Positions 41,274 to 52,775 of a DNA stretch of 64,000 bases are shown piece after piece. Each line of letters begins with the position of its first letter. The stretch's first letter is position 1. Source of the stretch: Chondrosia reniformis (Eukaryota; Porifera; Demospongiae; Chondrillida; Chondrillidae); contig OX359200.1 in NCBI GenBank assembly GCA_947172415.1, forward strand, positions 2,482,501-2,546,500, in the 5' to 3' direction. The position numbers were made by a program, and so were the translations under genes. The notes beneath the pieces were generated by a model. The model made no database searches. It worked only from the letters and a program-made list of their open reading frames with translations, and had not been told where the DNA came from.

Positions 41274-41390
41274 GCTGTTTTTCTCCCTTAACTGAAACAT
41301 TTCAGTGTATTAGATTCTTTATTAGTGTTATGGTACGTACGTATAGGTACTTTTCAATGTAATAATTATTTATTATTGGTGATTGATTAG

Positions 41391-41790
41391 GTTGTAAGTA
41401 CTAGTTGTATGCACTAGTTCTAAGTACTAGTTGTAGTACTAGTTGCATGTATATACCAGTTGTGTGTACTAGTTGTATGGACTAGTTCTATGTACTAGTT
41501 CTATGTACTAGTTGTAGTTCTACTTTAATGTACTAGTTGTTTGTCCTAATTTTATGTATTAGTTGTATTTACCAGTCGTATGTACTAGTTCTATGTACTA
41601 GTTGGAGTACTATATAGTTGTAGCACTACTTTAATGTACTAGTTGTTTATACTAGTTGTCTGTTCTGGTAGTATGTGCCAGTTACAAGTTGTATGTATTA
41701 GTTTGATGTACTAGTTTGATGTACTAGTGGTATGTACTAGTAATAGTTATATTAACTAGTTGTAGGACCTCGTTATATGTACTAGTTGTA
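41391..41790 (+). repeat. 13-bp minisatellite array R2
   Basis: Short array between the family 2 LINE and the TIR element, same strand as R1. Confidence 0.9.
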
Positions 41791-42760
41791 CGGTGCACCC
41801 AGGCATAAACTTCCTAAAATGGCCAACCGCACATTTCTGTCTGTATCTCCTAAGGTAAACAACTGATAACTTTGAAACTTACAACGAAGAAGCTCTGCTA
41901 AATGTAGATAATTCTTCTCAATGATTGGTCAGGATAGCTAGTGTGGTTTTCAAGAGCGCCCGCTCTGAATCTGACTGACTGCCATTTTCATTTTTTTATA
42001 TAAACTTTGCAGTATCTTAGTATATTAAATATATTGTTTTATACTTATATTAGGCATAGATCTGTCTATAAATATACAGAGGCTTTTATTGCTATAACCT
42101 TCCTCCGTGAAGATATTCGTTTCCATTCACTAACAGGGTACGATGCTAGGAAATGTTTCAGCACCTTTATTTTGAATTTGAATGTTATGAAACTTCTCCA
42201 GTGTGGACTTATGACTTGTGTCTAAAAAGTTACAAAGTCAAAAGCATCAAAAACGGCATCATTTCTCTAAGACAAGGAAAATGAAATAATAAAAATTTGG
42301 CGTGGACCACAATAAAAACAGTTAGTAAAATCATGAAAAACTTTTACATTCGCATACCTTAGGCCTAAGAAGTCATTTATGAAGTAGAACTAACAGTACT
42401 ACGAGATTTCCCCTCCAATAGATCCTATTTAACTGCAAGTTGTGAGACTCGAGATCTACAGCTTTACAAAGGCCACTTAAATAGCCAATTACATATTTCC
42501 TGTCTTGCATCGCATAGTAGACTCATATTTAAGATATTTCTCGTCATTCGTTAAACAGAACATATTAAATGCTTGTGAAAAGTAATCGACTTTTTGTCAT
42601 AGCAACAGCACAAATCCTGGTGAATTGAGTCATCTTTTTAACCATTTGATAGGCACTGTCCTTAGCTTCAATTTAATGTATTGTAAATTAGGCCTAAAGC
42701 TTACCACTAAAATATTATAAGCTAAACCAATTTTAGGAAGTTTATGCCTGGTTGCACCAG
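41791..42760. mobile_element. TIR DNA transposon, non-autonomous (about 970 bp)
   Basis: Left end GGTGCACCCAGGCATAAACT (continuing TCCTAAAATGG) is matched by the inverted right end (CCAATTTTAGGAAG...GCCTGGTTGCACC), about 30 bp with two or three differences. TA dinucleotides flank both ends (41789-41790 and 42761-42762), a possible 2-bp duplication. The interior is AT-rich with no convincing transposase; the 72-codon frame at 42007-42225 has no recognisable domain. The superfamily is uncertain. Confidence 0.8.
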
Positions 42761-45114
42761 TATGTACTACTTATATGTGCTAGGTGTAAGTAGTGGTTAC
42801 ATACTAGTTTTATGTACTAGTGGTATGTACTAGTATTAGTTATATTAACTAGTTGTAGGACCTCGTTATGTGTACTAATTGTATGTACTACTTACATGTG
42901 CTAGGTATATGTAGTGGTTATATGTACTAGTTGTATGTTCTAGTTGTATATATGAACTAGTTCTATGTATTCGTTACTAGTTGTATGTACTAGTTGTTTG
43001 TACTAGTTGTATGGACTAGTTGTACATACTTGTACGAGTTCAAAATACTAGTTTTGGGACTAGTTGTAAGTACTTGTTGAATGTACTAGTACCCGTTATA
43101 TTTACTAGATGTATGTATTAGTAGTAGGTTCTAATTATATGTAGTCGTTGTAGATACTAGTTGTATGTACTAGTTATATGTACTAGATCTTTGTACTAGT
43201 GGTATTTACTTATTTGTACTAGTTTTATGTAGTAGATGTATGTACTAGTTACAAGTTGTATGTTCTTGTTGTATATAGTAGTTGTATGTACTAGTTCTAA
43301 GTGCTAGCTGTATGTATTAGTAGAATGTACTAGTTGTTTATACTATTTGTATGTTCTAATTGTATGTACTAGATGTATGTACTAGTTGCATGAAAGAGTT
43401 GAATGTACTAGTTGTATGTACTCGATACTAGTTGTATATACTAGTTACTAGTTGTATTTTCTCGTTGTATATAGTAGTTGTATGTACTAGTTGTATGTGC
43501 TAGCTGTATGTATTAGTAGAATGTACTAGTTGTATATACTATTTGTATGAACTAGTTGTATGTACTAGTTTTATGTACTAGATGTATGTACTAGTTGTAT
43601 GTACTAGATGTATGTACTAGTTGTATGAAATAGTTGTATCTACTAGTATTATGTACTCGTTACTAGTTGTATATACTAGTTACTAGTTGTATTTTCTCGT
43701 TGTATATAGTAGTTGTATGTACTAGTTGTATGTGCTAGCTGTATGTATTAGTAGAATGTACTAGTTGTATATACTATTTGTATGAACTAGTTGTATGTAC
43801 TAGTTTTATGTACTAGATGTATGTACTAGTTGTATGTACTAGATGTATGTACTAGTTGTATGAAATAGTTGTATCTACTAGTATTATGTACTCGTTACTA
43901 GTTGTATATACTAGTTACTAGTTGTATTTTCTCGTTGTATATAGTAGTTGTATGTACTAGTTGTATGTGCTAGCTGTATGTATTAGTAGAATGTACTAGT
44001 TGTATATACTATTTGTATGAACTAGTTGTATGTACTAGTTGTATGTACTAGATGTATGTACTAGTTGTATGTACTAGATGTATGTACTAGTTGTTTGAAA
44101 TAGTTGTATCTACTAGTAGTGTGTACTCGTTACTAGTTGTATGTACTAGTTACTAGTTGTTTGTTCTCGTTGTATATAGTAGTTGTATGAACTAGTTGTA
44201 TGTACCAGTTGTGTGAACTAGTTGTATGTACGAGATGTATGAAGTCGTTACTAATTGTATGTACAAGTTGTACGTACTGGTTGTTTGTATTAGTTGTATT
44301 TACACGTTAGTAGTTTTATGTACTGGTAGGATGTTTTAGATGTAAGTTCTAGTTGTATGTACTAGTTATATGTACTCGTTACTAGTTGTATGTACTGTTT
44401 ATATGAACTAGTTTTTTGTACTAGTACTAGTTGTATTTACTAGTTGTAGGGACTAGTTTTGTGTGTACTAATGTATGTACTAGTAAGTAGTTGTATATAC
44501 TTGTTGTATATACTAGTTGTATGAACTAGTTGTATATACTAGTTTTATGTACAAGTTGTGTGAAATAGTTGTATGTACTAGATGTATGTACTCCTTACTA
44601 ATTGCATGTACAAGTTGTAGGTACTGGTTGTATACATTAGTTGTTTTGTACTAGTGCTAGTTATATTAACTAGTTGTAGGTACTAGTTGTGTGTGTACTA
44701 GATGTATGTAGTAGTAGTTAGATATATGTACTGGTTGTATGTACTAGTAGTATATACTAGTTGTATGTACTAGTTCTATGTACTTGTAGTATAGAGTAGT
44801 TTCGTGTACTAGTTGTATGTACTACTTATATGTGCTAAGTGTATGTAGTAGTTATATGTACTTGTTATAATACTAGTTTAATGTCCTAGTTGTATGTACT
44901 TGTTGTATGGACTAGTTCTATTTGTGTCCATTAGTTATATGTAGTAGTGGGATGTACTAGTTGTATGTACTAGTATGTACTAGTTATATGGACTAGTTGT
45001 ATGTTCTAGTTGTATTAACTAGTTCTATGTACTTGTTACTAGGTGTATGTAATAGGTGAATGTACTAGTACGCGTTAAATAAACCAGTTGTACTTATAAG
45101 TTGTATGCAGTAGC
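42761..45114 (+). repeat. 13-bp minisatellite array R3
   Basis: 2.35 kb of the same repeat, containing the 235-bp higher-order repeat listed separately. Confidence 0.93.
43216..44390 (+). repeat. 235-bp higher-order repeat in array R3
   Basis: The marker GTTGTATTTTCTCGTTGTAT starts at 43451, 43686 and 43921, and a variant (GTTGTTTGTTCTCG) at 44156, so the period is exactly 235 bases. Between markers the order of variant 13-mers is the same (for example GTGCTAGCTGTATGTATTAG then GAATGTACTAG). 235 is about 18 units of 13 plus 1. A more diverged unit precedes at about 43255. Confidence 0.88.
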
Positions 45115-45237
45115 GTCGTGGGAATTGGAGGCTGTGGTTCCGAGCTGATGAGAGGATGGGTATTGTCCAGTTCAACCCCCCGACGGAGTAGGGTGCTTAG
45201 CCCTTCATGTGGCATCCTGTGGCTAAATCAGTCTCCC
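45115..45237 (+). ncRNA. Candidate HDV-like self-cleaving ribozyme at the LINE 5' end
   Basis: Starting at the first element base, P1 is GTCGTGGG (45115-45122) with CCCCCGAC (45177-45184), one mismatch. P2 is GGAGGCTG (45127-45134) with CAGTCTCC (45229-45236), with one G-U pair. P3 is GAGCTG (45142-45147) with CAGTTC (45168-45173). GG follows P1 (a P1.1 candidate). P4 is GGGTGC (45191-45196) with GCATCC (45212-45217). A CTAA (45223-45226) sits where the catalytic C of J4/2 is expected. The strand order P1-P2-P3-P1'-P4-P2' is that of the delta ribozyme. R2 LINEs use such ribozymes to free their 5' end. The mismatch in P1 and the long J4/2 are weak points. Confidence 0.5.
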
Positions 45238-45470
45238 TGCCAGTATGGGCTAACCCCCCGTCTGGCAGATTCACTGGGTTATGTTGCGTCAAGAGAATAA
45301 CAATTTTCAAGACAGGCTGTGGCCTAGGTGCACCAGTGGTGAAGAAAACCCTGGGTCAACCAGAATAGGTGATTCCACTGGTGCCTCTCAGGTTAATGTA
45401 CCTGAATGTAATAGCCTTTCTTCAGTCCCCATGACGGGCCAACAAGCCCTCTGAACCGAGGAAATGGTTA

Positions 45471-46535
45471 ATGGCACTAATTGATTGCTATGAGCGATCT
45501 GAACCCAAAAGAGGTGGCTATCAGAAGTGTTTAGAGCGGGAATGGCTGAGCAAATACCCACATTTGCCTCAGACCGGTCGAACCCTTGCCTTCCAAACCA
45601 AAAGGAACTTGGTAGGAGACGGAGTACTGCAAGTAACTGGTAGCCGAGATTTAGATTTGGTTAATGATGCCCCGCAAGGTGCCTCTAGAAGGAGAAGGAT
45701 CCAAGGGGTGATCTGAAACCTCCAGAGGGATAATATCCTCATGGATCTCTACTGAGAAAGTAAGCCCCTGGAAAAGGGGTATGCTGAGCGGTTGTACCAG
45801 GCTTGGAATGCTAAAATGCCAGACCATAAAACCACAAAGGTAGCGCTAACTACGAGAGTTAGTAGAATCCGAAGAGGTCAAGGTCTCTCGAGACTAAACT
45901 TTGTGGAACCTGACTCTCATAGTGTAGCCACCCTAACTGAGACTGTGGAGGAAGGTGTGAGAGCCCAGGGACAGGAAGAGCCTCACCAAGTTCAGGCAGG
46001 GACTGGACAAAATGGTGAGCTGTTTACAGGCCCTGTTGAAACTCCCACACATGATCATCCCAGTCCCAGGACGAGTGGCAATGATCATCTGATGCAACTT
46101 TTAGGCAAAGCAAAAGATGCCTGTCTCTGAAAGAAACCTGGAGATTTTGCTGATAGAAAACCCTGTGGGGCGGTGCGGTTCAACCATTTTGATGCGGCAC
46201 TGCTTCAGGAGGCCAATGATTGGGTGGAGAAAGAGTGGCAGGAAGGCCCTAGGTCGGCCTGGGACCTGAACTGCCTGGTCTATTCTGTTGCTATGGCTGT
46301 GAGGGGAAAAACAACCAACGAATCGGCGCCATGCAACCAGGGAAGGAAATCAGACAATCAAAAGAGTAGTAAGAGACAGGGAGGTCACATAACTGACAGG
46401 AAGGCCAAAGGCCTTAGGTTTAGAAGACTGCTTTCCTGGTTGGATGTGGAAATAGCACGTCAACAGAGTAATAATCCTATGACAAACGCCAGAAAGTACT
46501 CCGAAGAAATCTTAGGAGGGAGTTCCATTCATTAA
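45471..46535 (+). pseudogene. Family 3 LINE copy 1: N-terminal region
   Basis: Three successive frames (45471-45716, 45792-46130, 46173-46535) precede the RT. They encode basic and polar protein: RSEPKRGGYQKCLEREWLSK, a T-rich acidic stretch, and KGLRFRRLLSWLDVEIARQQ. No zinc finger or Myb motif was found, unlike R2. Copy 2 has matching frames. Their order is fixed in both copies, so they are probably parts of one ORF broken by stops. Confidence 0.65.
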
Positions 46536-46543
46536 ACCTGAAT

Positions 46544-47819
46544 GTGCTGATCAGAGCTCGGGAACAGACACTGGGAAAACTCAGGGTCTGGACCCTACAA
46601 GAGCGAAGATCGGCTGAACGCAGGAAATTCCAGGAACAAAACCACCTTTGGAATACCCAAAGGAAGTTCCGGATGAATGGCAATGTTCCAACCTCCAATG
46701 AAGCTCCCTCAATTGAGGTAGTAAGAGACTTTGGGACAAAGATTGTAGGTCCTGTTGGTAAGGTCAACAAAGACGACCCGGGGGTGAAAGAATAGCTAAA
46801 GGAAATCAAAAAGAGGGTGGGTAGAACCTCCTCTGAAGGTCCCGAGAGCATTGATGAGACCAAACTGAGGAAAGCCTTGAAAAAGGCAAAAAGCTGGTCA
46901 GCCCTGGGTCGGATGGCATCTAAACTTTTTGGTGGAAAGCACTCCCCTCTGCACAGTCTGCCTTGGCAGATGTACTACGGAGGGTGGTGAGTGGAGATCT
47001 GTCAGTCCCAGACTGGCTTACAAGGGGTCGCACTCTACTCATCCCCAAAAAGGGTGACCCGAAAAGTGCGGCCAACTACCGACCTATTGCGTGTCTCAAC
47101 ACAATGTACAAGGCTGTCACAGCATACATTGCATCAGAATTACTCACTTACACCTACACTAATGATCTTTTGCCTATGGCTCAACGAGCCATGAGGAAAG
47201 GGAGGTGGGGCTGTGTGGAAAGTCTATTGCTGGATCAATCAATCGGTCTAGATGCCAAAATTATGGGCAAGCCACTTAGTGTGGCATGGATCAATTAGGA
47301 GAAGGCATAGGACAGAGTCCCTCACAAGTGGGTGATGAAGGTGCTAAAAACCATCAAGTGCCCAGGTTGGATTCGGAGGTCTCTGGAGCTCTTCTCCAAA
47401 CACTGGGCTACTGTGCTTGAGTTGAGGACTGCTGGGAAGGTGGTTAGGAGCATCCCTGTTAAATATAACAGGGACTCTTCCAAAGAGACTCCTTATCACC
47501 ACTCCACTTTTGTCTGGCCATAGCTCCCATATCCCAAGTTCTTAACAGAACCAAGGGATATACCCTCTGGCATAATGGGGAAAGGAACACCATGTCACAC
47601 TTGTTTTACATGGATGATCTTAAGATATATTCTGGAGGGCCTGATAAACTCAGGGAAGCCATGGAATGTGTGGAGAAAACCTCAAATGCCATTGGCATGA
47701 GGTTTGGAGTGAGAAAGTGTGGAACAGCTCACATGCAAAAGGGGAAAGTTCTGGCTGGCCCAGACAACACTGAACGCAGTGAAGAATCCATAAGGAGCCT
47801 TGAAAAGGGTACTACTTAA
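46544..47819 (+). pseudogene. Family 3 LINE copy 1: reverse transcriptase
   Basis: Pieces in order: 46544-46795 (pre-RT), 46963-47298 with TLLIPKKGDPKSAANYRPIA and CLNTMYKAVTAYIASELL plus a GKPLSVAWIN block, 47332-47523 with MKVLKTIKCPGWIRRSLELF, and 47592-47819 with the catalytic SHLFYMDDLKIYSGGPDKLR. In-frame stops fall in the block that should read Y-x-K-A-Y-D, and there is a deletion before MDD, so this copy cannot make an active RT. The motifs are those of RLE-type LINEs such as CRE, R2 and NeSL. Confidence 0.85.
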
Positions 47820-47876
47820 AAGTACCTAGGGCTAGAACAACTGTTTGAGGTAGATGACAGCAAGGTCAAAGCTTGA

Positions 47877-49205
47877 TTGATCAATGAATTGAGGAGGAGA
47901 CTCCACAAAGTGTGGGGCTCTCACCTCAATGGTAAGAATGCTGCAGAAGCCTCTAACATGTTGTGTGCCTCTCTGTTGAGATACTCTTACCCAGTTTTGA
48001 GGTGGACTCAAAGTGAACTTCCAAAACTGGACCGAATGGTGAGAAAGATAATGAGAAAGTACCAGTGTCATCACTATAACTCTGCCATTGAGAGAGTGAA
48101 CTTGCCTCGCTCTCAAGGTGGTAGAGGGCTCTGTAGTTTTCCTTTGGATCACGACAGGGTTGTTGTGAATCTGGTAAGATACCTCCATACTGCCAATGAT
48201 CCACTCACAGCTGTTGTGGTTAAACACCAAAAGTGGCTGGAGTGCTCAAAGCAGAGGAGGACTGCCTTGAAAAAAGCCAGATTGATACTGAGAAGCCACG
48301 GAATAGAACTAGAACCGGAAATGTGGCTAAAGACAGATTCCTCACAAAATAGTGTAAGAGAATGGAGGAGAGTGGCACGGGAACTCCGGGAGGCTCAGAC
48401 TGAAAGGTTAAAAAGTAACCTAGCCAAAAAGTCTCACCAGGGTTCATACCACAGACAAGTCACAAATAGTGAGTCTTATGTGTGGCTTTCTGAGGGGAGA
48501 CTCAGACCTCAAACTGAGGCTCTGATTCTCGCAGCTCAAGATGATGTGCTGCACACTAGTTGGTACCGAAATAGGATTCTGAGGAATTCTAGCCTCCTAA
48601 TGTGCAGAGAATGTGGCAAGGCTATGGAAACGGTCAAACACATACTAAACATGTGTCAGCCAAAGGGATTTTCTCTCTACAAAGAGAGACATGACCGGGC
48701 AATACTGATAGTGTTGTGGAGACTGTTGAAAGAATATGGATTCAAGCAGGAAGAGCCCTGGTACAAATTAGAAGCAAAACCAGTCTATGAGAATAGGTCT
48801 GTCAAAATCTTGTGGGATCCTAGTATCCCTACAGATGATGAAATGACAGAAAGAAGGCCAGACTTAGTGGCTGAGGATCGGCTATGTAAGTCCATCTACA
48901 TAATTGAGATGTCAGTTCCTACTGAGAGCAATATTAATGTAAGATGGCAAGAGAAGTTCCAAAAGTACCAGAAGCTGGCGGCTGATATGAGGAAACAATT
49001 TAGGGGCTACCGAATTAAGGTAGTCCCGATGATAATTGGTGCTTTGGGGACAGTGAACACGCTCCTGGAAGACCTTAGGGGAATTCCAAAGCTGTCAAAA
49101 AGTGCAGTAGAAGTGATGAGAGCGATGCAGAGAACTGTTCTCTGCTCGGCTGTGAGGATATTGAGGCGACATCTATCTGTTGAGGGATTGGGGCCTGGAC
49201 GATAA
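47877..49205 (+). CDS. Family 3 LINE copy 1: thumb, zinc knuckle, RLE endonuclease
   Basis: The 442-codon frame is still open. The N-terminal part is the RT thumb and linker (LRRRLHKVWGSHLNGKNAAE, NLPRSQGGRGLCSFPL). The zinc knuckle is C243, C246, H255, C260 (CRECGKAMETVKHILNMC), exactly C-x2-C-x8-H-x4-C as in R2-type LINEs. The RLE core is ERRPDLV (325-331) with P328-D329, then IIEMSVP with E344, then K360 and KYQKL (363-367), a full PD-(D/E)xK-like set. The tail runs to 442. Residues needed for cutting are all present, although upstream frames are broken. Confidence 0.9.
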   Translation: MINELRRRLHKVWGSHLNGKNAAEASNMLCASLLRYSYPVLRWTQSELPKLDRMVRKIMRKYQCHHYNSAIERVNLPRSQGGRGLCSFPLDHDRVVVNLVRYLHTANDPLTAVVVKHQKWLECSKQRRTALKKARLILRSHGIELEPEMWLKTDSSQNSVREWRRVARELREAQTERLKSNLAKKSHQGSYHRQVTNSESYVWLSEGRLRPQTEALILAAQDDVLHTSWYRNRILRNSSLLMCRECGKAMETVKHILNMCQPKGFSLYKERHDRAILIVLWRLLKEYGFKQEEPWYKLEAKPVYENRSVKILWDPSIPTDDEMTERRPDLVAEDRLCKSIYIIEMSVPTESNINVRWQEKFQKYQKLAADMRKQFRGYRIKVVPMIIGALGTVNTLLEDLRGIPKLSKSAVEVMRAMQRTVLCSAVRILRRHLSVEGLGPGR

Positions 49206-49477
49206 GTAGTCCTGTCCCAGTCCTTGCCTGTCGACCTCTGGAAAGCAGTGGTGGATTTGTGTATGGAGGTACTCCCTCCTATTATGACGGTCAACTTTGG
49301 CCCGACGTGCACCTGTCTGCTGCTGCCGGAAGGAGGCAAAGCCGAGGCTTCTGGCTAAAAACCCAAAGAAAGGAAAACATAACTGACTGAGGGTTGTCCA
49401 AGCCGGATACTCCTTGCCTTAGTAAACTAAGGCAAGGAAATAACAAGGTTCTCCATTAAGGCTTTTGTTTCTAAAGT
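49206..49477 (+). other. Family 3 LINE copy 1: 3' UTR with terminal hairpin
   Basis: The non-coding tail contains a perfect stem, TCCTTGCCTTAG (49411-49422) with CTAAGGCAAGGA (49427-49438), and loop TAAA, 40 bases before the element end. Copy 2 keeps the hairpin with a C-to-T change that leaves a G-U pair. This is a likely RT recognition structure. Confidence 0.75.
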
Positions 49478-51088
49478 ATGTATTCGTTGTATGTATTAGT
49501 AGTAGGTTCTAGTTGTATGTAGCTGTTGTGTGAGCTAGTTGTATGTACTAGATACATGTACTCGTTACTAATTGTATGTACAAGTTTTATGAACTGGTTG
49601 TATGTACTAGATACATGTACTCGTTACTAATTGTATGTACAAGTTTTATGAACTGGTTGTATGTATTAGTTGAATTTCACCTTAGTAGTTGTATGTACTG
49701 GTTGGATGTTCTAGTTGTATGTACTATTTGTATGTAGTAGTTGTATGTAGTAGTTGTAAGGACTAGTAACTAGTTATATGTACTGGTTGTAAGAACTAGT
49801 TGTATATACTAGTTGTAAGTACTAGTTGTATATACTATTTATATGTACTAGTTGTGTGTACTAGTTGTGTGTACTAGATGTATATACTAGTTGTATGTGT
49901 ATGTACTAGTTATATTTAATAGTTGTAAGTACCGGTTATATGTAGTAGTTAAATGTACTAGTTCTATGTACTAGTTGTATGTACTAGTTATATGTACTAG
50001 TTGTTTGTACTACTTGTGTGTACTATTTGTATGTGTTAGATGTATGTACTAGTTGTATGTACTAGTTAAATGTACTAGTTGTATGTAATAGTTGTATGTA
50101 CTAGTTAAATGTACTAGTTGTATGTAATAGTTGTATGTACTAGTTGTATGTAATAGTTACTACTTGATTTTACTAGTTGTATGTGTGTGTTGTATCTACT
50201 TGTTCTATGTACTAGTTGTATGTACTAGTTTTGTGTATTTATATGCATTAGTTATATGGGTATATATGTACTAGGTAAATGAACTAGTTGTATGTATTAA
50301 TTATATGTTTTAGTTGTATGTTCTAGGTGTATGTACTAGTTGTGTTTACTAATTGTGTATACTAGTTGTATGTACTAGTTGTATGTACTAGTAATAGCTA
50401 TATTTATTAGTTGTAGGTACTAGTTGAATGTACTAGTTGTTTGTAGTTGTATGTTCTGATTGTATGTACTCGTTTTATGTCTAGTTGTATGTACTAGATA
50501 TGAACCCGTTGTATGTACTAGTTGTATTTACTAGTTGTTTGTTCTTACCATAGACTAGCTGTATGCACTACTTATTTGTATTAGTTTTATGTAGTCGTTG
50601 TATGTACTAGTTGTATGTACTAGATGTAGTACTAGTTGTATGTACTAGTTGTATCTAATAGTTGTATGTACTAGTTGTATTAACTATTTGCATTTACTAT
50701 TTGCATGTAGTAGTTGAATGTACATTTATATGTACTAGTTATATGTGTATATACAATTTATATGCCCTAGTTGTGTGTAATAGTTGTATGTACAAGTTAT
50801 ACATACTAGTTGTTTGTGCTAGTTATATGTACTACTTGTATGTACTATAAATATGTACTAGTTATATGTAGTAGTTGTGTGTACTAGATACTAGTTGTAT
50901 GTACTAGTTGTGTGTAATTGTTGCATGTACTAGTTATATATACTAGTTGTAGGATCTAGTTATATGTACTAGTTGTATGTACTAATTTTATTAACTAGTT
51001 GTATTTACTATTTGCATGTAGTAGTTGAATGTACATTTATATGTACTAGTTATATGGGTATGTACTATTTATATGTAGTAGTTGTGAA
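49478..51088 (+). repeat. 13-bp minisatellite array R4
   Basis: 1.6 kb of the repeat between the two family 3 copies. A short open frame at 50662-50850 is translated repeat. Confidence 0.93.
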
Positions 51089-51428
51089 GTCGTGGGAATT
51101 GGAGGCTTAGAGGATTAGTATTGTCCAGTTCAACCCCCCGACGGAGTAGGGTGCTTAGCCCTTCATGTGGCATCCTGTGGCTAAATCAGTCTCCCTGCCA
51201 GTATGGGCTAACCCCCCGTCTGGCAGATTCACTGGGTTATGTTGCGTCAAGAGAATAACAATTTTCAAGACAGGCTGTGGCCTAGGTGCACCAGTGGTGA
51301 AGAAAACCCTGGGTCAACCAGAATAGGTGATTCCACTGGTGCCTCTCAGGTTAATGTACCTGAATGTAATAGCCTTTCTTCGGTCCCCATGATGGGCCAA
51401 CAAGCCCTCTGAACCGAGGAAATGGTTA

Positions 51429-52592
51429 ATGGCACTAATTGATTGCTATGAACGATCTGAACCCAAAAGAGGTGGCTATCAGAAGTGTTTAGAGCGGGAA
51501 TGGCTGAGCAAATACCCACATTTGCCTCAGACCGGTCGAACCCTTGCCTTCCAAACCAAAAGGAACTTGGTAGGAGACGGAGTACTGCAAGTAACTGGTA
51601 GCCGAGATTTAGATTTGGTTAATGATGCCCCGCAAGGTGCCTCTAGAAGGAGAAGGATCCAAGGGGTGATCTGGAGCCTCCAGAGGGATAATATCCTCAT
51701 GGATCTCTACTGAGAAAGTAAGCCCCTGTAAGAGGGGTATGCTGAGCGGTTGTACCAGGCTTGGAATGCTAAAATGCCAGACCATAAAACCACAAAGGTA
51801 GCGCTAACTGCAAGAGTTAGTAGAATCCGAAGAGGTCAAGGTCTCACGAGACTAAATCTGGTGGAACCTGACTCTTGTGGTGTAGCCACCCTAACTGGTA
51901 CTGTGGAGAAAGGTGTGAGAGCCCAGGAACCGGAAGAGCCTCGCCAAGTTCAGGCTGGGACTGGACAAAATGGTGAGCTGTTTACAGGCCCTGTTGAAAC
52001 TCCCACACATGATCATCCCAGTCTCAGGACAAGTGGCAATGATCATCTGATGCAACTTTTAGGCAAAGCAAAAGATGCCTGTCTCTGAAAGGAACCTGGA
52101 GATTTCGCTGATAGAAAACCCTGTGGGGCGGTGCGGTTCAACCATGTTGATACAGCACCGCTTCAGGAGGCCAATGATTGGGTAGAGAAAGGGTGGCAGG
52201 AAGGCCCTAGGTCGGCCTGGGACCTGAACTGCCTGGTCTACTCTGTTGCTATGGTTGTGAAGGGAAAAACAACCACCGAATCGCAGCCATGCAACCAGGG
52301 AAGGAAATCAGACAATCAAAAGAGTAGTAAGAGACAGGGAGGTCACATAACTGACAGGAAGGCCAAAGGCCTTAGGTTTAGAAGACTGCTTGCTTGGTTG
52401 GATGTGGAAATAGCGCGTCAACAGAGTAATAATCCTATGACCAAACGCCAGAAAGTACTCCAAAGAAAGCTTAGGAGGGAGTTCCATTCACTAAACCTGA
52501 ATGTGCTGATCAGAGCTCGGGAACAGACACTGGGGAAACTCAGGGTCTGGACCCTACAAGAGCCAAGATCGGCTGAATGCAGGAAATTCTAG
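51429..52592 (+). pseudogene. Family 3 LINE copy 2: N-terminal region
   Basis: Frames 51429-51713, 51750-52088 and 52131-52592 match those of copy 1 nearly residue for residue. The third extends further here, through LNVLIRAREQTLGKLRVWTL. This shows that the N-terminal region continues without a break where copy 1 is broken. Confidence 0.65.
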
Positions 52593-52775
52593 GAACAAAA
52601 CCACATTTGGAATAACCAAAGGAAGTTCTGGATGAATTGCAATGTTCCAACCTCCAATGAAGCTCCCTCAACTGAGGTAGTAAGAGACTTTTGGACAAAG
52701 ATTGTAGGTACAGTTGGTAAGGTCAACCAAGACGACCCAGGGGTGAAAGAATGACTAAAGGAAACCCAAAAGAGG

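Larger units (their letters stand above)
38014..41390 (+). mobile_element. RLE LINE, family 2 (in the 13-bp array)
   Basis: A 3.4-kb insertion flanked on both sides by the 13-bp repeat. It codes in order for a cysteine-cluster N-terminus, RT with FGDDA, and a C-terminal RLE region. The 3' end (about 41275-41390) is non-coding and AT-rich without a long poly(A). Several frame breaks are present. Confidence 0.85.
45115..49477 (+). mobile_element. RLE LINE, family 3, copy 1 (in the 13-bp array)
   Basis: 4.36 kb from GTCGTGGGAATTGGAGGCT to GTTTCTAAAG, flanked by the 13-bp repeat. It holds a structured 5' leader, N-terminal frames, RT, a zinc knuckle, an RLE and a 3' hairpin. Close to copy 2 at 51089-55430 but with different flanks. 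Stops and frame changes break the RT. Confidence 0.9.

Noticed and set aside
42007-42225. 72-codon frame inside the TIR element
   Set aside because: No transposase motif (DDE/D or zinc finger) is visible, and its length is expected by chance in AT-rich DNA.
45146-45155. CTGATGAGAG in the LINE family 3 leader as a hammerhead core
   Set aside because: No GAAA with a matching stem II follows. The delta-like fold explains the region better.
50662-50850. Open frame rich in Y, C, V, L
   Set aside because: Translated 13-bp minisatellite (39-base reading period), as is the similar frame at 58435-58674.
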